NCBI GenBank assembly: GCA_018350325.1
Contig: JAEVLN010000010.1
Coordinates: 2,976,001-3,040,000, forward strand
Source of the DNA: Globodera rostochiensis
Lineage: Eukaryota > Nematoda > Chromadorea > Rhabditida > Heteroderidae
DNA: 64,000 nucleotides
Direction: 5' to 3'
Position 1 is the first letter of the stretch, and each line of letters starts with the position of its first letter. Shown here one piece after another: positions 11,295 through 24,936 of this stretch. The position numbers and the translations under genes are program-made. The notes below the pieces were generated by a model. The model was not told the DNA's origin. It saw only the letters and a program-made list of their open reading frames with translations, and searched no databases.

Positions 11295-14200
11295 CTTAAA
11301 AAATCGAGCAAATTTTGGTGATCTGGAAAAAAGAAGTCCGTCCGAACAATTTGATGCTTTGTTAATCTGAGAAATGCAAAAATTTGTGGGCATACGATTA
11401 AATAACTTTTGGGTGTTTTCCTATTATTATTTATACACCGGTACTGGCTCAATTTGGGAGTCTTCTTTCTACATGGAATAGGAAATTTTCTAATATTATG
11501 GCCAGTTATGGCCAGTTATGGTGAAGCATATTGTGGCATGAATTGGCCAAGGTTGTGAATATATTGGCTTATTACAATCGATTTAAATGTTGGCAAAAAA
11601 TTTGATGTCGTCAATCGTTACGTTAATCTTTTTTTTAAAAATATTAAAAGCCTCGCTTTCGTCACGTTCAACTCCTACCATTTCGATAAAATGTATAAAA
11701 TTCTAAATCTATGTATAATAATAATGTTAGTAGGTAATTTTGTCGCTTTTTAATGTTGAATTTTATAAAAGGAATTCATAATCCTAATATTCAAATAATA
11801 CGTCGATATAATGCTTTTTTAATGCACCGAATTTTTTCAAATTTCTTTAACGTAAAGCATTAAAAAAAACTCAGTCCCTTTGTTCATTAAATCCGTTTGT
11901 TTGCCAATAAACTTTTTGCCCAAAAGTCGCTGAAATCAATCTTCATCAAAGTTCAAACCTTAAGCAAAAGCGATAAGGTCAAAAGCTTGGGATTTTTGGG
12001 CGCTTTTGGGTCTTTCCGGGCCAACTGTTTTTGGTGATTTGTTTATTCAGAGATTATTGCAGCCGAAGAAAAAATTGGAGCTAAAGTTTTTTAACAAAAA
12101 TCCTCTGAACTTAAGAAAATATAATATTTATCAAACAAGTAAATTTTGCAAAATTAAAAATTTAAAATAATCTAATTAAATAGAAATTAAATTATATATT
12201 TTTTAATTTAATATTTTTTATAAATTTTCAACATGTAAAAAATTGTTGAGTTTGACAAGTTTTAGTCCACCTTTAATCAATGATGTACTTTTTGGTGTTC
12301 TTTGGACCATAAACATGTTTTGGATTTCGCGATTTTTAATCCTTATACATATAAATCCAGTTAAGTAATAATGTTGACAAACCAAATAAATTTGTGTTCA
12401 ACTTTTTATGCGTGAAATGCAACGCGAAGCTACCAAATCCAGACAAAAACCCGTAGGCGGGGTAATGGTCGAAAACAACAGCAGCATCAATCGCAGCAAC
12501 TGCTTCAAATTGGTGGTGTTTTGAACGGATAAATCGAAGGGACGGACGGGGGGAATGAATGGGCCAATTGGTGTCTCCTCCTCCAAATCGTTCTTCCGAA
12601 GAGGCTTTTGGGCTGATCAGTGAGTGTCAGTTTAGAAACATAAAGCCGCCCGATCAGTAGCGGTGGCGGAAAAAAAACACTAAAATAGTCTCATAAACAT
12701 TTGCAATAGCGGCGGCGGTTGTTCGCCGACGCTCAAAATTTGTTTGTTTGTTGTGAGGCATGGATGATCTGTTGCCGAAAATAAGCAGGCGTTCTCAAAT
12801 TTTTAGGCTTTAAATTTAATTTGTATTATGCCAGAATATTCAAAATATTTGAAGTTTTACATAACAAATAAAAATGCTTAATCTGAATAATTTGGTGCCC
12901 TGATTTGTCGCTAGCCTCGACTCAAACCCAGACATTGCCGGAAAACATGATAAATTGTTTTTTTGTTTTTTTGTAGAATTTCCTACAATGACTTTGAAAT
13001 CAATTTTTTGTGAAAAAGATCGAAATTCATTTTAATTAATTTGGCAAACATTTTAGTTTTTTCTAAATTTAGCTCAAACAAGTGAAAGGGTCAGAAAAAT
13101 ATGAGAAATAAAAAATTTTTTTGAACTGATCAAGACTTTTTGGTGTTAAATGCCCGGTTTCAATTTTGTCTATGACAGGCCTCCCTTGGCTTTGACCCCG
13201 ACATATATTCATAAACTTTATCATTTTCATGTAGTTTGTATTAAATAAATGTTTTACATAACCTTTTTCTATTAAGACTGGTTGCAAGTAGCTTTACAAT
13301 TTACCCGTAACCGGAAACAACAGTTGAATAAATGTTGTTTAATCACTAAGCTTAAGCCCTACGCTTCAGCCCCCCCCCTCGCCCCGAGATTTTGTGATGA
13401 CGTCAACCCAAACGGCCATATCAATCATGGCCAATAAATTCGGGGGCTTTGTGTAATGTGGCTGCTGGATTTGTGGAATATGAGTGGGCTGGTTGGGCTG
13501 TGTGCTCGTGATTGACCACGTTTCCGGGCACACACTCAACTTCTTTCACCAAAAAATGGTTTTTTATTATAATTTGTTTCAATTTTCACTCATAAAAATA
13601 GGAGACTCAGTTTTCGGGCCTCGTTTCAATAGTAGAGGATACTTGGGTACAGATTATGCAAATTTTTCTTCAATTTAAATCTGTTGAGTCAATTTATGCA
13701 CTCAAAAAATGTGCAAATTTGTTCCAAAACAAGCAAACATTCTAAATTTTGCCCATTTTTTTGGCCGCTAGTTGCACTTTAGGCTTTTCTGTTTTTAATT
13801 AATGCATTTTAAATGTCATAGCTAATGGGTGGGGTGGGGATTAAATCGTTCGTCTGGAAGAAATGTCAGTGAACACTCAAATGGATTTGCTAGTGCCAAA
13901 AAGCAGACTTCTCAAATTACCCAATTTGTACTTAAAAAAATCAAGTCTAATGAGCATAGAAAAGTCCCCGAGGGCACAATTTTAGGTGAAATGCCACTTG
14001 CACTTTGTGCTCTTGGCTTTGACATTTTGCTTGAGGGGCAATTCATTTTCTCATTTATGGCCACCACCACATTTCCACAATCCGCCGGTTGTGCAAAAAG
14101 TGGACACTTCAAAGCTTTACTTAATCTTACGCCGCGATGCTTCCGGCTTTTAACTTCACATTTTCTATTTTAAAATTATTTTTGTTCATCTCGGAAGTAA

Positions 14201-17200
14201 GAAATCTGCTTTTACATGTGATTAATTATGAATTGTATTTGGATTCATTTTTCTGATTTTTTTTTTACTTTTTATTCATTTCGCCTAATTTAGAAACATA
14301 ATCCACATTTTTTACTTTTTTTTTGCACAATTTACAGAAAATTCCCATTTATTTGCACATGCTCCGTCTATTTTTGTTCTGCAACGAATTTGCGTCATAA
14401 TTGACCCCTGTGGACACTTTTAAGTATTTTCCTGAGAAAAATGGCCTCTCCAAAAATTGCATCGCCTAGAAAGCATTTTTACTTCAATTGAAGGTTCCCA
14501 ATTCTTTTGAAAAAATTTAATTGGAAAAATTGGTGGTGAGACTAACCTTTATAATTGAGGAAGTCAAAATTGTTTGTTTATTAAAATTATTTTTAAAAGA
14601 AACAACGATAATTTGGATTGGCTATTTTTGGCACTTCGTTAAGCCACGTGTTTTTCGAATAACACCTGCGGGCACATCCAATATTCAAACTTCTTCGCCA
14701 TCTGTTGACCTTTTTTTTCAACTCTCAGACATCAATTCTGACAAAAAATAAAAAAATAATAAAAGATTAATTTTAAATTCAGCTGTAAATTAAAGAAGTT
14801 AAAAATCAAAAACTTGATTTTCACTTTTGTTAAGTTTAAATTGTTTTCCTTAAAAAAGCTTTTATCTTTTAAAATTTTATGAAACATTTTCCGTTTAGAC
14901 TTTTTGTTTATTCGTCGTTGTGGCAACAATCTGGCTTAAATTTGAACATTTTCTCCGATAAGCCATCACAGAGTAAACTTTTGCTAAACTTCCATTATTT
15001 TAGCCAAGGATTTTTTTTTCTCAAAAAATTTCAGCAGAATTTACAAATATATATTTATATATGTTTATGTTGAAAATCACCAAAGTTTATTTTTGTTTAT
15101 GCCCTTTGGGGCGACCAGAGCAGCAAATCTGTCTCAAAATTTTGCACACTTCCTTCCGATAAGCACAGCCCCTTATATTACACATTTGCTTCTTCCCACC
15201 CCAGCGGGTTTAAGCTCATCCGAGAAAAGTTTTGCCTCCGGCAATGGAATGACGTCAGAAAAGCGCCGGAGGGTAGAAATTTAATCCAATTGCTCACAAA
15301 AGTTGTTCCGCCAGACATAAGACCTGAAGAAGATGGCTTCTGTCATTTTATTACTACAATTGTAGCCGCTCAAAGTGCCGCTTGGAGTGAGCGTATCAGC
15401 ACAAATAAGCCTAGCTGAAAACAGGGTGTTCCGGGAGGATCAGGAACCCGGCCAGTCTTGGGAATCGGTAAACAGTGAATTAGGCTTAATTTACGGATTT
15501 TATAGTTTTAAACTGTTTTAGTGGGTTGGCAAAAACCGGGTGGTCCGGAATCGGTGTCCGGATCCAGCTTTAACATGTTTGGCGCCATTCCATTGCCAGA
15601 ATCAAAATCCCGTCATTTGCTTAATTTAAATTTTTTTTTAAAATTATATTTATCTCTCTCTTTTTTGTGCTTTTTTTCTGACTCTTTCCATTCATATAGC
15701 CCTTTCCTGTCTTTATGTTTTTTTTGTCACATAAAACTTTTGTGTTTCTGCCCATTTAAAATGGCAAAATTGTTTTTTTGTTCGTTATTCAATTCCCAAA
15801 TTGGAAATTGACCTCTACGAAAAGGAAGTAAATTTTCTCGCCCGTTGATGGCGTTAAATGTGCACGTTTCACATCAAATTGAACGCCAAAGTTTGGCCAA
15901 TTCCCCCTAATGTTATGCCAATTTAATCCAAAACAAAGAAAAAATTTGTTTTTTATGAAAATGACCAATTAGTTAGTTTTGGGCTCAAAATTTATGCACA
16001 TTTTGAAATATGTTTCAAAAAAGATAAATTTATTTTTTTTAATGTAAAATAATAATAACAAAACAAATTTTTTTGGAGGCTCAATATAAATTTTTAAAAT
16101 GACAAATTGTATTATTATTATTCAATATTACAGTATTAAGTTTTAAATGTTAAGTGACAAAATCACGCCAATTTGCCCAACTTACTATAAATTCTGGCTA
16201 CTTTTTGTAGTCAGTCACTCATTTCATTCATTTTAATGAACACTGAGAAAGTGCGTGCGAAGTAATTACGTAAAAGTTTAGCGAATTGTCCAAATTCGGA
16301 GAAAGTTGGGTCAGATTTTACTGACGGTGTACCATTTATTTGGGCTACCTTTTGTTTATTTATTATAATTTTGGGTGAACTTTTTCTGAATGAAAATATT
16401 GCCACTTTTTTAAAATGGGTCAACTTTACTGGTCCGGGGGCTTATTCCCTTGACATAACAAAAACTTAAGTTGAACCAAAATGTACGGAGCTGTTTTATA
16501 ATTTAAATGTTGCGTTCATTTTGTTGCCAACAAAATTCTTTATTCAAATTGTTCCCACAAAAAGTTTGTCCGGCCATTCCCGAGTCAATTACGTCCCGAG
16601 CAAAAAAAATTTTCCCGTGGGGCTGTTATTTTATCTCGTAAGGCAAACTTTGCGTGGGAAACATTTGCCCACTGAGAAATAAATTTATGCCGCCGAACGA
16701 ACGGTTTTTTCGTTCCTAACAAAATTTAATTTAAAAATTTTAATGTTTATAAAACATTTTTGACATATTAATTTTTAAATTTAGTTTTTTTAACAAACAA
16801 ACCAACTTATTTATTACCTATTATTTTTCAATTTGTTTTTTATTTCCGTGAGCACTTAATGACGCAATGCCAAGATTGGTTTTTTGGGACAATTGAACCA
16901 TTAAATAATTGCCGACCACTTAATGAATCGCGGGCCGTCTTGCCTTTTTATGCTTCATTCATTTAAAGCTTTTCTTTCATTTTTAAAGCTTTAAATTAAA
17001 ACCAAATAATGTGGGCAGAAAATGCTGAAAAATAAAATGATATTTTGATTGACGCAATTTCCAAAAAAATATATTTTTTGCCTTCCAAAAACGGCAAATT
17101 TCCCATCGGTGCCATTTTACAAATGAAGCAAACAAAACTAAATTAATTAGCAAAATGTTTTCTATTTTTAGGAAAGCGCATTTGGTCGTGAAATTTCTTC

Positions 17201-20200
17201 CGTCACTTAGCGCCCGTCATCTGTAGTGTCTTCGCTGTTTATTATTATTATTGTCATTTTTATAAAAATGTTTTTAGTACATTTTTGTTTTTAATTAATT
17301 AATTTGAATTATGCTTTTAGTTTTTTTAAGAAAATAGGTATTTAAGTTTTAAATTAAAAGAAACGCCAGATTTTTACTTTTTGTTTAAAAATTAAATTTT
17401 AATGCTAGTTTCTAAATAATGCTGAAAAATTAAAATGAATTTAAAACAATAAAAAATTGGAATTTTGAAGTTTTTTTTGCTTTAAAGAATTCTTTTGAAA
17501 TTGCATAAGAAACACAAGTGCCTATTTACGCTCTCCTGCTCACTTTGTCCAATACCATTGTCAGGCATTGCGTTATGCGAGTAATGAATTCATTATGTTC
17601 TATTATTAATTGAAAAAATTGTAAAAATATAAGAAATTCAACATTTTTTGGCTGCTTAAAATTAAAAAACAATTTTAATGAATATATATATTAAATATTA
17701 AAAACTCGAACTAAAGCATGCATTTAACAACATTTACTTTTATTTTTTGTTTTTAAAATAATAATCTTATTTCTTGTTTTATTACAATAATTTTTTGTTC
17801 AAATCCAGCCTCAAAATTAATCACTCTAGCGATAGAATTTCAAGTCCAATTATTTTTATTTGAGTAACATTTAATCTAATTTACACATTCGTGATTGTTG
17901 TCATTTGGTGTCTGCGCCTGAAAAATTAATAATTTATTTTCCAAATTTGGCACTCCCATTATCGGTGCCCAACACATCCATCGCCGTCATCGGTGCCTAT
18001 TATTATTCAAACATTTGCGAGACGGCATTTTCCCAATGTAAACAAATGAAAATTGGCTGGCATGACAGCTTTGTCATGTCATTTTAAGCGTAAAAATAGT
18101 ACAAAAATTATTCAACGATTTATTATAATTTTTTGGGAATTAAAATAGTTATCTCTATTTTAAATGCGCAAATTTACAATTTCTATATTTTAATTAAAAT
18201 TGCAGATTTTTTGAAGTAAGAAAAAAAAGGCAATTTTAAAAATGTGCAGCCAAAAATATCTTTCAATTATGGCTTTTTAGCTTTGTGAAGGATTAAACAA
18301 TTTTAAAATGGCTAAAAAGGTTCAAATTTCCACGAATTACTTTGCGGATTAAGTTTTGAAGACAAAATTGCGCTATATATATTTTAGAAACTTAGAAAAC
18401 TTTCTGTATTTGTTTAATTGTTAAAAAGATCATATTTTATATTTAATATTTTAAATTTAAATTTAAATAAAATTCTATATTTAACATTATTTTTCGGGTA
18501 AAGATAAATTTCCATTTTTTTTTAACACAAATTTTTCAGTTGAATTCCGTCCGTGTGCGTCATGCCAAGAAAATGATTTATGGTTTTATGGTCTTTCAGC
18601 ACATTAATCCATTGGACTAAAAGCTTTTTTTTGCCAACAATTCAAACATTTAGCGTGAAAATTCATTTGTCTGCAAAAAAGTATTTCTAAGATTCAATTT
18701 ATGACCTTTACATAAATAAAATATTTTTTTATTTCATTTCAAATTTAAGAAATTAAAATTGCTATCTAAAATTTAATTTGGACTTATACAAAAACAATTG
18801 GATAAATAAATATAGGTTAGCCATCTCTCGTTTTGGCACGAATTCCATAACACAAAACCAACGCTCCATTCCGGAAATGGTCAAATTGTATAAAAGGAAA
18901 AAATTAGGACCATAAATAGATTATAGTGCGACGCTCTGACGGAAATTAAAGGAAATTTCATTTAATTTATTCCAAGAAATTTGCTTGTGCTATTACGTAA
19001 ATTTGTCGCAGTATTTCTCAACATTTTTCACATTTTTATTTTAAGTGACGAATGTAAATCACTTTTTTTATAATGTTAAATTTCTCGAAAAAGGCTTTAA
19101 TAATTTATGCTTGAAAATTCTATTATTATTATTATAAACTTTCAAATATTTTAAATATTAATTTCTAGTTTAATAGCAAATTTTTTAAAAAGTTTTTTGA
19201 AATTTATTTTTTCATTTTAAGGTTTGCTACATTTTTGATTTTTCTACTTTTTAACGCACATTTTATAAACATCTTTTATTTTTTTAAACAATAAGTGATT
19301 CTTTTTTCTTTAATTTTGTGCTAAAATAGTAAAACATTTAAAGGCTTCTCTCTGACTTGATGCGATATTTCTTCTTTTTTTTTTTTTTTTGCAAAATGAT
19401 TTATTTCTCGGAAACCATTAGAGACCAAATTTTGTGCTTTTTCCTCCGCTGGCTCCCACAATTAGTCTCTCACTAAAAAATACAAATTGGTTTCTAATCT
19501 TGGTCCAAACTTAAAGCCGATTGGCTCCCACTTTCCGTCATTGGATAAGTCTGGGAAAAAGCAGTTCCCCTCGGGCAATAAAATTTTATACGCTCCACAA
19601 AATTTGTGAGCGCCTCAGGGGAATATCACAAAAATTTGTCAGCTGTCACAAAGAACACTTTTAAAGCAAAAAGTTTTGTTAATGAAGGTGATGCTCATTA
19701 ATTATAAACTTACAGAGTGTGTGGGGGACCCAAAGACCCAACCAATTCTTCTCACTAAACAATCAAATAGTCTTGCAAAAAGTTGAAAATATTGCCAAGC
19801 ATTCCTCAAATTCCATTGGAATTCAACCTTTTGTTTTCTATTTTTAGAATAGTTAAAAAACAAAATTTCAAAAAACATTTGTCAAAGTTCAGAAAGCAAT
19901 TTTCTTTAAAGTTTTTAGTATATATTGTTGGGCTAATAATAAATTTAAAATAGAGTAAAATAAAAAATTCTGAAAAAAATAAACCACGAATTAATTGTGT
20001 ATTGTTTATTTAGCCAACATAAACAATGTGATACTGTGCTTATTAAATAAATGTTATATGCCACATAAACTAATGAAATATTATATTTCTTATGCCATTT
20101 TTTTCATGTAAATTGCCAATTAGCATAATGTTTACATAACTAGCATTTATTATAAAAAAAGATATTTAGATTTACCTACCTATATTGAAAAAAAACCCAG

Positions 20201-20204
20201 AAAA
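11295..20204. other. Gene-poor region of 8.9 kb
   Basis: I cannot support a gene here. Most of it is AT-rich with scattered homopolymers. GC-richer islands at about 12400-12760, 13370-13530, 13830-14110 and 15090-15620 could hold isolated exons or conserved non-coding elements; at 15430-15600 a TTTTAG acceptor and a possible donor occur, but no frame continues. At 19565-19622 nested arms (TTCCCCT...AGGGGAA around CACAAAATTTGTG) could form a hairpin. A duplicated TATGGCCAGT occurs at 11499-11520. Confidence 0.5.
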
Positions 20205-22105
20205 ATGGGCAGCGACGCTTCAAAACCCAATCAACAACAGAATGCCAACACCACAACCAGCAACAAAAAATTTGGCAAAAAGGTGTCCCGTCGTATGTCA
20301 ATGTGCGCTGCTGGCGTTCCGCCGCGAACGCCGACAATCGTTGGCGGCTCTACCGGATTTCTTGACGTCAATAATGGTAAAATTAAATTAAATTAAAATT
20401 AAAGTTTTTTAGAAATTCCGGTTAAATGTGGGAATTTTTGTAATACCGTAAACTCAAAATTTCAGAAAATGGTGAGAATGCCGATGGCGACAGCAGTCCG
20501 CGCCTTTCGCTGTCCATTGATCAGCTGTCGGCACGTTCCCGATCGGGGAGCCAAGCATCGGGAAGCCAATCGCCCAACAAACTTCCCCAAAAGCAACGTC
20601 GATGCTCACTGAATTTGAAGAATCGTCAGTTGATTCAGGTAAATGCAAAATTTAAAAAAAATTGGTAATTTGAATTTAATCCGATGACCCGTTTTTATAG
20701 AGCTTGCCAATTTTAAAATGTTAATTTTTTGTACTTCAGAGCTGCTTCAATAACCCGCACGAGAACATTGGCGTCCGCATTTTGAAGCGTTCGGCAGAGA
20801 AGCGCAAAGATTTTGGCCGCTTCTACATCAGCATTGGGACGGAGCATCGGGAGCGCATTGCCGACATTGTCAAGCAGTTGCTGAAGAAGTCGGTGGCCAA
20901 CATTTACGGTACCGACGAAGAGGTACGGTAGGCTGGAAGATGCATACTGTATCAAGCCCACAATTTTTTTTCTCATTCCCCCGACTCTAATCTAAGATTC
21001 CCGAACCCAGTTTTTTACCGAAAAATCCGGAATTACTTTCGTAAACCGATCCGGTTTTTTTCTGATCATTAAAATTTCAAAATTTTAGCTTCAAGCTTTG
21101 GCCAACGAGTTTGGCCCCCGTTTTGTGGACTTACGCCTGTTGGGCTTCAAGGCTGATTTCTTTGCTGTGCTGGCCGACTCAACCACCATGGAATGCGTAC
21201 TGCTCGACGCTGCTGTCCATCCGGCTGCTGCCACACTGACTGCATTCTCGCTGTTCATCACAATGGTCAGAGATGGTTTTTTAAATATTAATATTACTGC
21301 AATGTAAATGCAAATTCTTTAACAGAAAAAAGTAAATTTTTGAAAATTTTAAATATTAATTAACATTTACAAATTCAGATGTTCTCGGCGGTTCGGGACG
21401 GTTTCTACAGTGAAATGCGCCGTCTGCGGCGGAGCAGCAACAGTTTTTCCATCAATCCCAACGGTTCAAGCGCAATGATGAAGAAATTGTCTGTCGATGA
21501 CAATATAAAGGTTTAGAAATATTATTTTATTTTAATTTTTAATTGGATTTAGGTTAATCGAGCTCTATCAGGTGCGCGATCAGTCAGTCCAAGTCCGGAG
21601 CCGGCTGCAGGCGTAAAATGTGAGAAAAACCTTTTTAAAATATAAAATATTCATATAAAATTATGTTTTAATTTCACACTAAATTTAAAATGCACGGAAT
21701 TTTCGACTACCAAGTGCCAATCTCTGATAAATTGGTGCAAATTAAATGCCATATAAATATGGTTTTGGAACTCGGCCGATCACCCTAATAATAGCCTTAA
21801 AAATAACAAAGAACAAAAAACGTTTATTCTTTATATTCATATAAACATTTATTTAATCTTTATTCTTAAAATAAAATTTACAAAAAATAAAACAATTTTT
21901 TTTGCGTTTAGCCTCCAACAGCTCGGGCCAGGGCAGTCAGGAGTCCATTTTGGAACAGCAGAATATTAACAATAACAACAATGGCACAAACAGTCGTAAA
22001 ATTTCGCCCGAATCGTTGCAGGCCAAGGAGGAAATTCGTCTGTTGACCGCCGAATTCATGGGTCGCGCGATGCTGGTCGGAGGCAAAGAGAGCCAAAGAG
22101 ACTGA
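20205..22105 (+). CDS. Nematode globin-like protein with N-myristoylation motif
   Basis: Seven exons: 20205-20376, 20466-20638, 20740-20922, 21089-21265, 21379-21510, 21553-21619, 21912-22105; all junctions keep frame, 365 residues. All donors are GT. The start sits behind an ACCCAG acceptor and begins MGSDASK, a good N-myristoylation signal (Gly2, Ser6). Residues ~30-115 are basic and Ser-rich (RRMSMCAAG), probably disordered. The globin fold covers ~116-255: NPHENIGVRIL (A/B helices), RERIADIVKQLL (E helix), ALANEFGPRFVDLR then GFKADFFAVLADS (F/G), and AAVHPAAATLTAF with MFSAVRDGFYSEMRR (G/H). This matches the C. elegans glb family style, some of which are membrane-tethered. The residue aligned with proximal His F8 appears to be Phe188. 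The C-terminal ~90 residues are Asn/Gln/Ser-rich. Confidence 0.85.
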
Positions 22106-22963
22106 TCAAACCAAAACCGATTTAAAATACATTTTTTTCTATTTAAACGACAAGTTAATTGATGTTTTTTTAACATTGGGGAATGGACTTCAAAAAAGAA
22201 TTTACAATTTTTATGCCATTCCCCAAATTCGATAAATGCCACTTTCGTCATTTTAATCTCTCTCCTCTCTCTCTTTCTCTGTGTGTAATGGTTGATTATT
22301 TTCATTGATAAAATATTTAAAAGAAAGTCAACAAATCCATTATTCATAAATAAAAATAATGACTATTTTTTATATAGAACAAATTTAAAGCAGGAGGTTT
22401 TCAGATTTTTTAATGAAATTTAAGGTATTTTTGTGTTCATTTTTGACAAAAGTGCGTAGATAATTAAGTTCAAGAGGAAATTGGACCAAAAGTTTTTTTG
22501 GTTTGGGTCCAAGTTTCCGATCTCTAATTAATATCCCATAAATTCACTTTTTTTTTACTGGAAAAAACACGAGTTTAGTTTCATCTTTCTCATTTAGCCA
22601 AAAATAAATAAATACACATAAAACAACTGCTCTTCCTCGTCAGGCTTTTGTTTAACGTAACATAGGGTAAAAAATCATCGATTTTTCTTTCATTTAACCA
22701 ACAATTCTTTGGCTGTCGATTTCATCATTTTCTCTTTTCTGCAAATACGACGCGTTTTTGCTTATTGAAAATATTTTGTTTTGTCTTCAAATATAAAAAA
22801 ATAAATAAATAATTAAAAACATGCCCGGACTTGGATTCCCGAATTTTACGGGAGTTTGTGCCGGTAATCCCGGTCCAATCCAATCTCAAGTCTTGGTCCT
22901 GATCCTGGGGGTTTTTTTTGTTGTTGAAATGCCCTACTCTTATCATTTATTTTAGCTAAAAAT
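22106..22963. other. Intergenic between the globin and F-box genes
   Basis: No exon seen. A TCTCTCTC run at 22258-22280 and AT-rich sequence probably include the globin 3' untranslated region, with AATAAA-like hexamers at 22347-22352. The far end is a TTTTAG acceptor-like site just ahead of the next start codon. Confidence 0.45.
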
Positions 22964-24936
22964 ATGGACCAAACAGAAGAATATGCAATTCGAGCACTTT
23001 TGCGCCATTATTGGAAGAAAGGCTTGGTTGCCGAAGCGACGGTGCGCGAAATTTGTGCCGTTGAAGGGCCCGGCACGGTTGACATTGAAATGGCACGAAA
23101 TTGGTTTGCCCTGTTTGAATCCGGTCACACCAGACTTGAGCCCAAGAAAACCATGTTAATTTTATAAAATAAATTTTAAATAAAATAAGATTTGAAAAAT
23201 ATAATTATAATAATAAAAATAACAATTTCAGTTGGCTTCCCAGTGAAACATGGGAGGACGTGTTTAAATTTGTGCAATTCCGCTATTTGTACGAACACAT
23301 CCCAACCACTTGTCGACGCTTTTGGGCATTAGCTGAACCCATCCTAAATGGCCTATGTCCTCGAGTTGCTAAACGCATCAAAATTTGTTGGGAAAGCGAG
23401 GTGCAAAATAATTATTAATCACATTTATTTAATTCAAAAATTTAATTTAAAATATATTAAACGGGTTAAAATGTTATTTTAATGCATTTTTTGTAGGAAT
23501 TATTGCGCAGATTTGAACGAGGCGAAGAAATTGAAGCAAGCGCTGCAACAGACTTAGAGGCAAATTACCATAAATCATTTTTTGATTTAAATTTTAATGA
23601 AATTTTACAAATTTAGTTTCAATCGCTTGAACAGTTGGGAAACGGTAATTTGCTGAGGTGGGAATGGAGCGCATTTCCGTCTGATCAGCCACCTCCAAAC
23701 ATAATCGGCTTCCAGTCTATCATCATCCAAGGCACGTTTTTGAATTCAAAAAGTGCCCCCTTCACATGCGTTTTCTATGAATTTCATAGATTTGATTTTT
23801 AGGGGTTTAATTTTTAAAGTAAAATATTTATGCCACTGGAACCGACATAAAACTAAAAAATGCAGACCACCAATTTATAATAAATTCAAAAAATGGATCT
23901 TAAAATTAATTTGAGATTAATAAACAATTAAAATCGATGGTATGAAAAGCTCTGATCATCACCGATCATATGACAATTCTTAGACCAAAACTGATGAGAT
24001 TCAAGAACAAATCAATGGTGGAATTAATTTTTAAAAAATTATAAAGGCCAGATTGATCGACAATTGCTTTTGCTGTTGCAAAAGCTTTCAACAAGAATTG
24101 ATGAATGCCAATTGGATTTCAATGATGCTGCCAATTTTATGGACGCATTGGCTTACGAACGCATTTCATTGGATGAATTTTTTGCCTCCATTTCGAGGTG
24201 GTTTTTCGATATTTATGCTGCTAGCAAAATACAAAACAATTATTCCAGAATTAAAATTAAAAAATAAAACAAAATGAAGCAGCAATCAATTTCTTTTCTT
24301 AATTAACCTATTAATCCTTCAATTACCGTTTTCGACAGGTGCAGCCACATGATACTGTACCGACAAGTTGCGGCCGAATTTATCTCGTGCCCTTACGTTC
24401 TCCGTTGTCCAAGCATTGAAATGCATTGGCTTGAGTTTGAACCGCAAAGTGTAATGAACTGGCTTAAAACTGTGTCTGGATGCGGTCGGTCAAAATTTAA
24501 ATTGAATTATGAATTTTAAAAATCGGAAAATTTTCCATTGATATAATTGGTCAATGTTCAGCCAAAAAGTCGTTGACAATTTATGGGTACTACTGTGGTG
24601 CTTCTACAGCTGAACCAGTTAATGTACTGCTTGCGACGCTGATCAGCGAATTCCGCGCAGTTTAGACCAATAATATTTCTTTAAACAAAAAAAATGTTTA
24701 AACTGCAGGAAACCGTGGCACGGCCTGAATTTGTTTTGGAATTGTGCGATTTTGAGGAGCTGTTTTTGGCCGAGTTTGAGGACAACGGACTCGAATTGGC
24801 CCGTTTGAGTGAAACGAATTGGCGTTTGATCAGCCGATCAAACGCCGACCAGAACAATGAGCAACAAAATGACGAAGAAGAGACGGTGGTGCGCAGAGAG
24901 AAAACGTTGATTGAAATTTGCCGTTTCTTTAACTGA
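22964..24936 (+). CDS. Mos1/mariner-type HTH plus F-box-like protein
   Basis: Eight exons: 22964-23154, 23232-23400, 23497-23559, 23617-23731, 24047-24197, 24339-24484, 24562-24659, 24709-24936; 386 residues in one frame. Two introns start with GC (GCAAAT after 23559, GCACGT after 23731). Residues 3-60 match the mariner/Mos1 paired-like HTH: YWKKGLVAEATVREICAVEG, then ARNWFALFESGHTRLEPK. Residues ~65-105 (LPSETWEDVFKFV ... CRRFWALAEPI) fit an F-box-like motif, which in that family binds Skp1 in SCF ubiquitin ligases. The C-terminal part (SLTIYGYY, PEFVLELCDFEELFLAEF) would be the substrate-side region and matches no family I can name. The transposase catalytic domain is absent, so this looks like a domesticated HTH joined to an F-box. 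The start lies 8 nt after a TTTTAG site. Confidence 0.75.

Noticed and set aside
12398..12586. 62-residue minus-strand frame in a GC-richer island
   Set aside because: No signal peptide, domain or splice partner was found, and the plus strand is equally open.
15420..15620. Exon-like stretch with a TTTTAG acceptor
   Set aside because: No frame continues across the candidate junction, and the following sequence is low-complexity T-rich.
23732..23737. GT donor at 23736 in place of the GC donor at 23732 in the HTH/F-box gene
   Set aside because: The GT site gives phase 2 and breaks frame with the next exon. The GC site keeps it.
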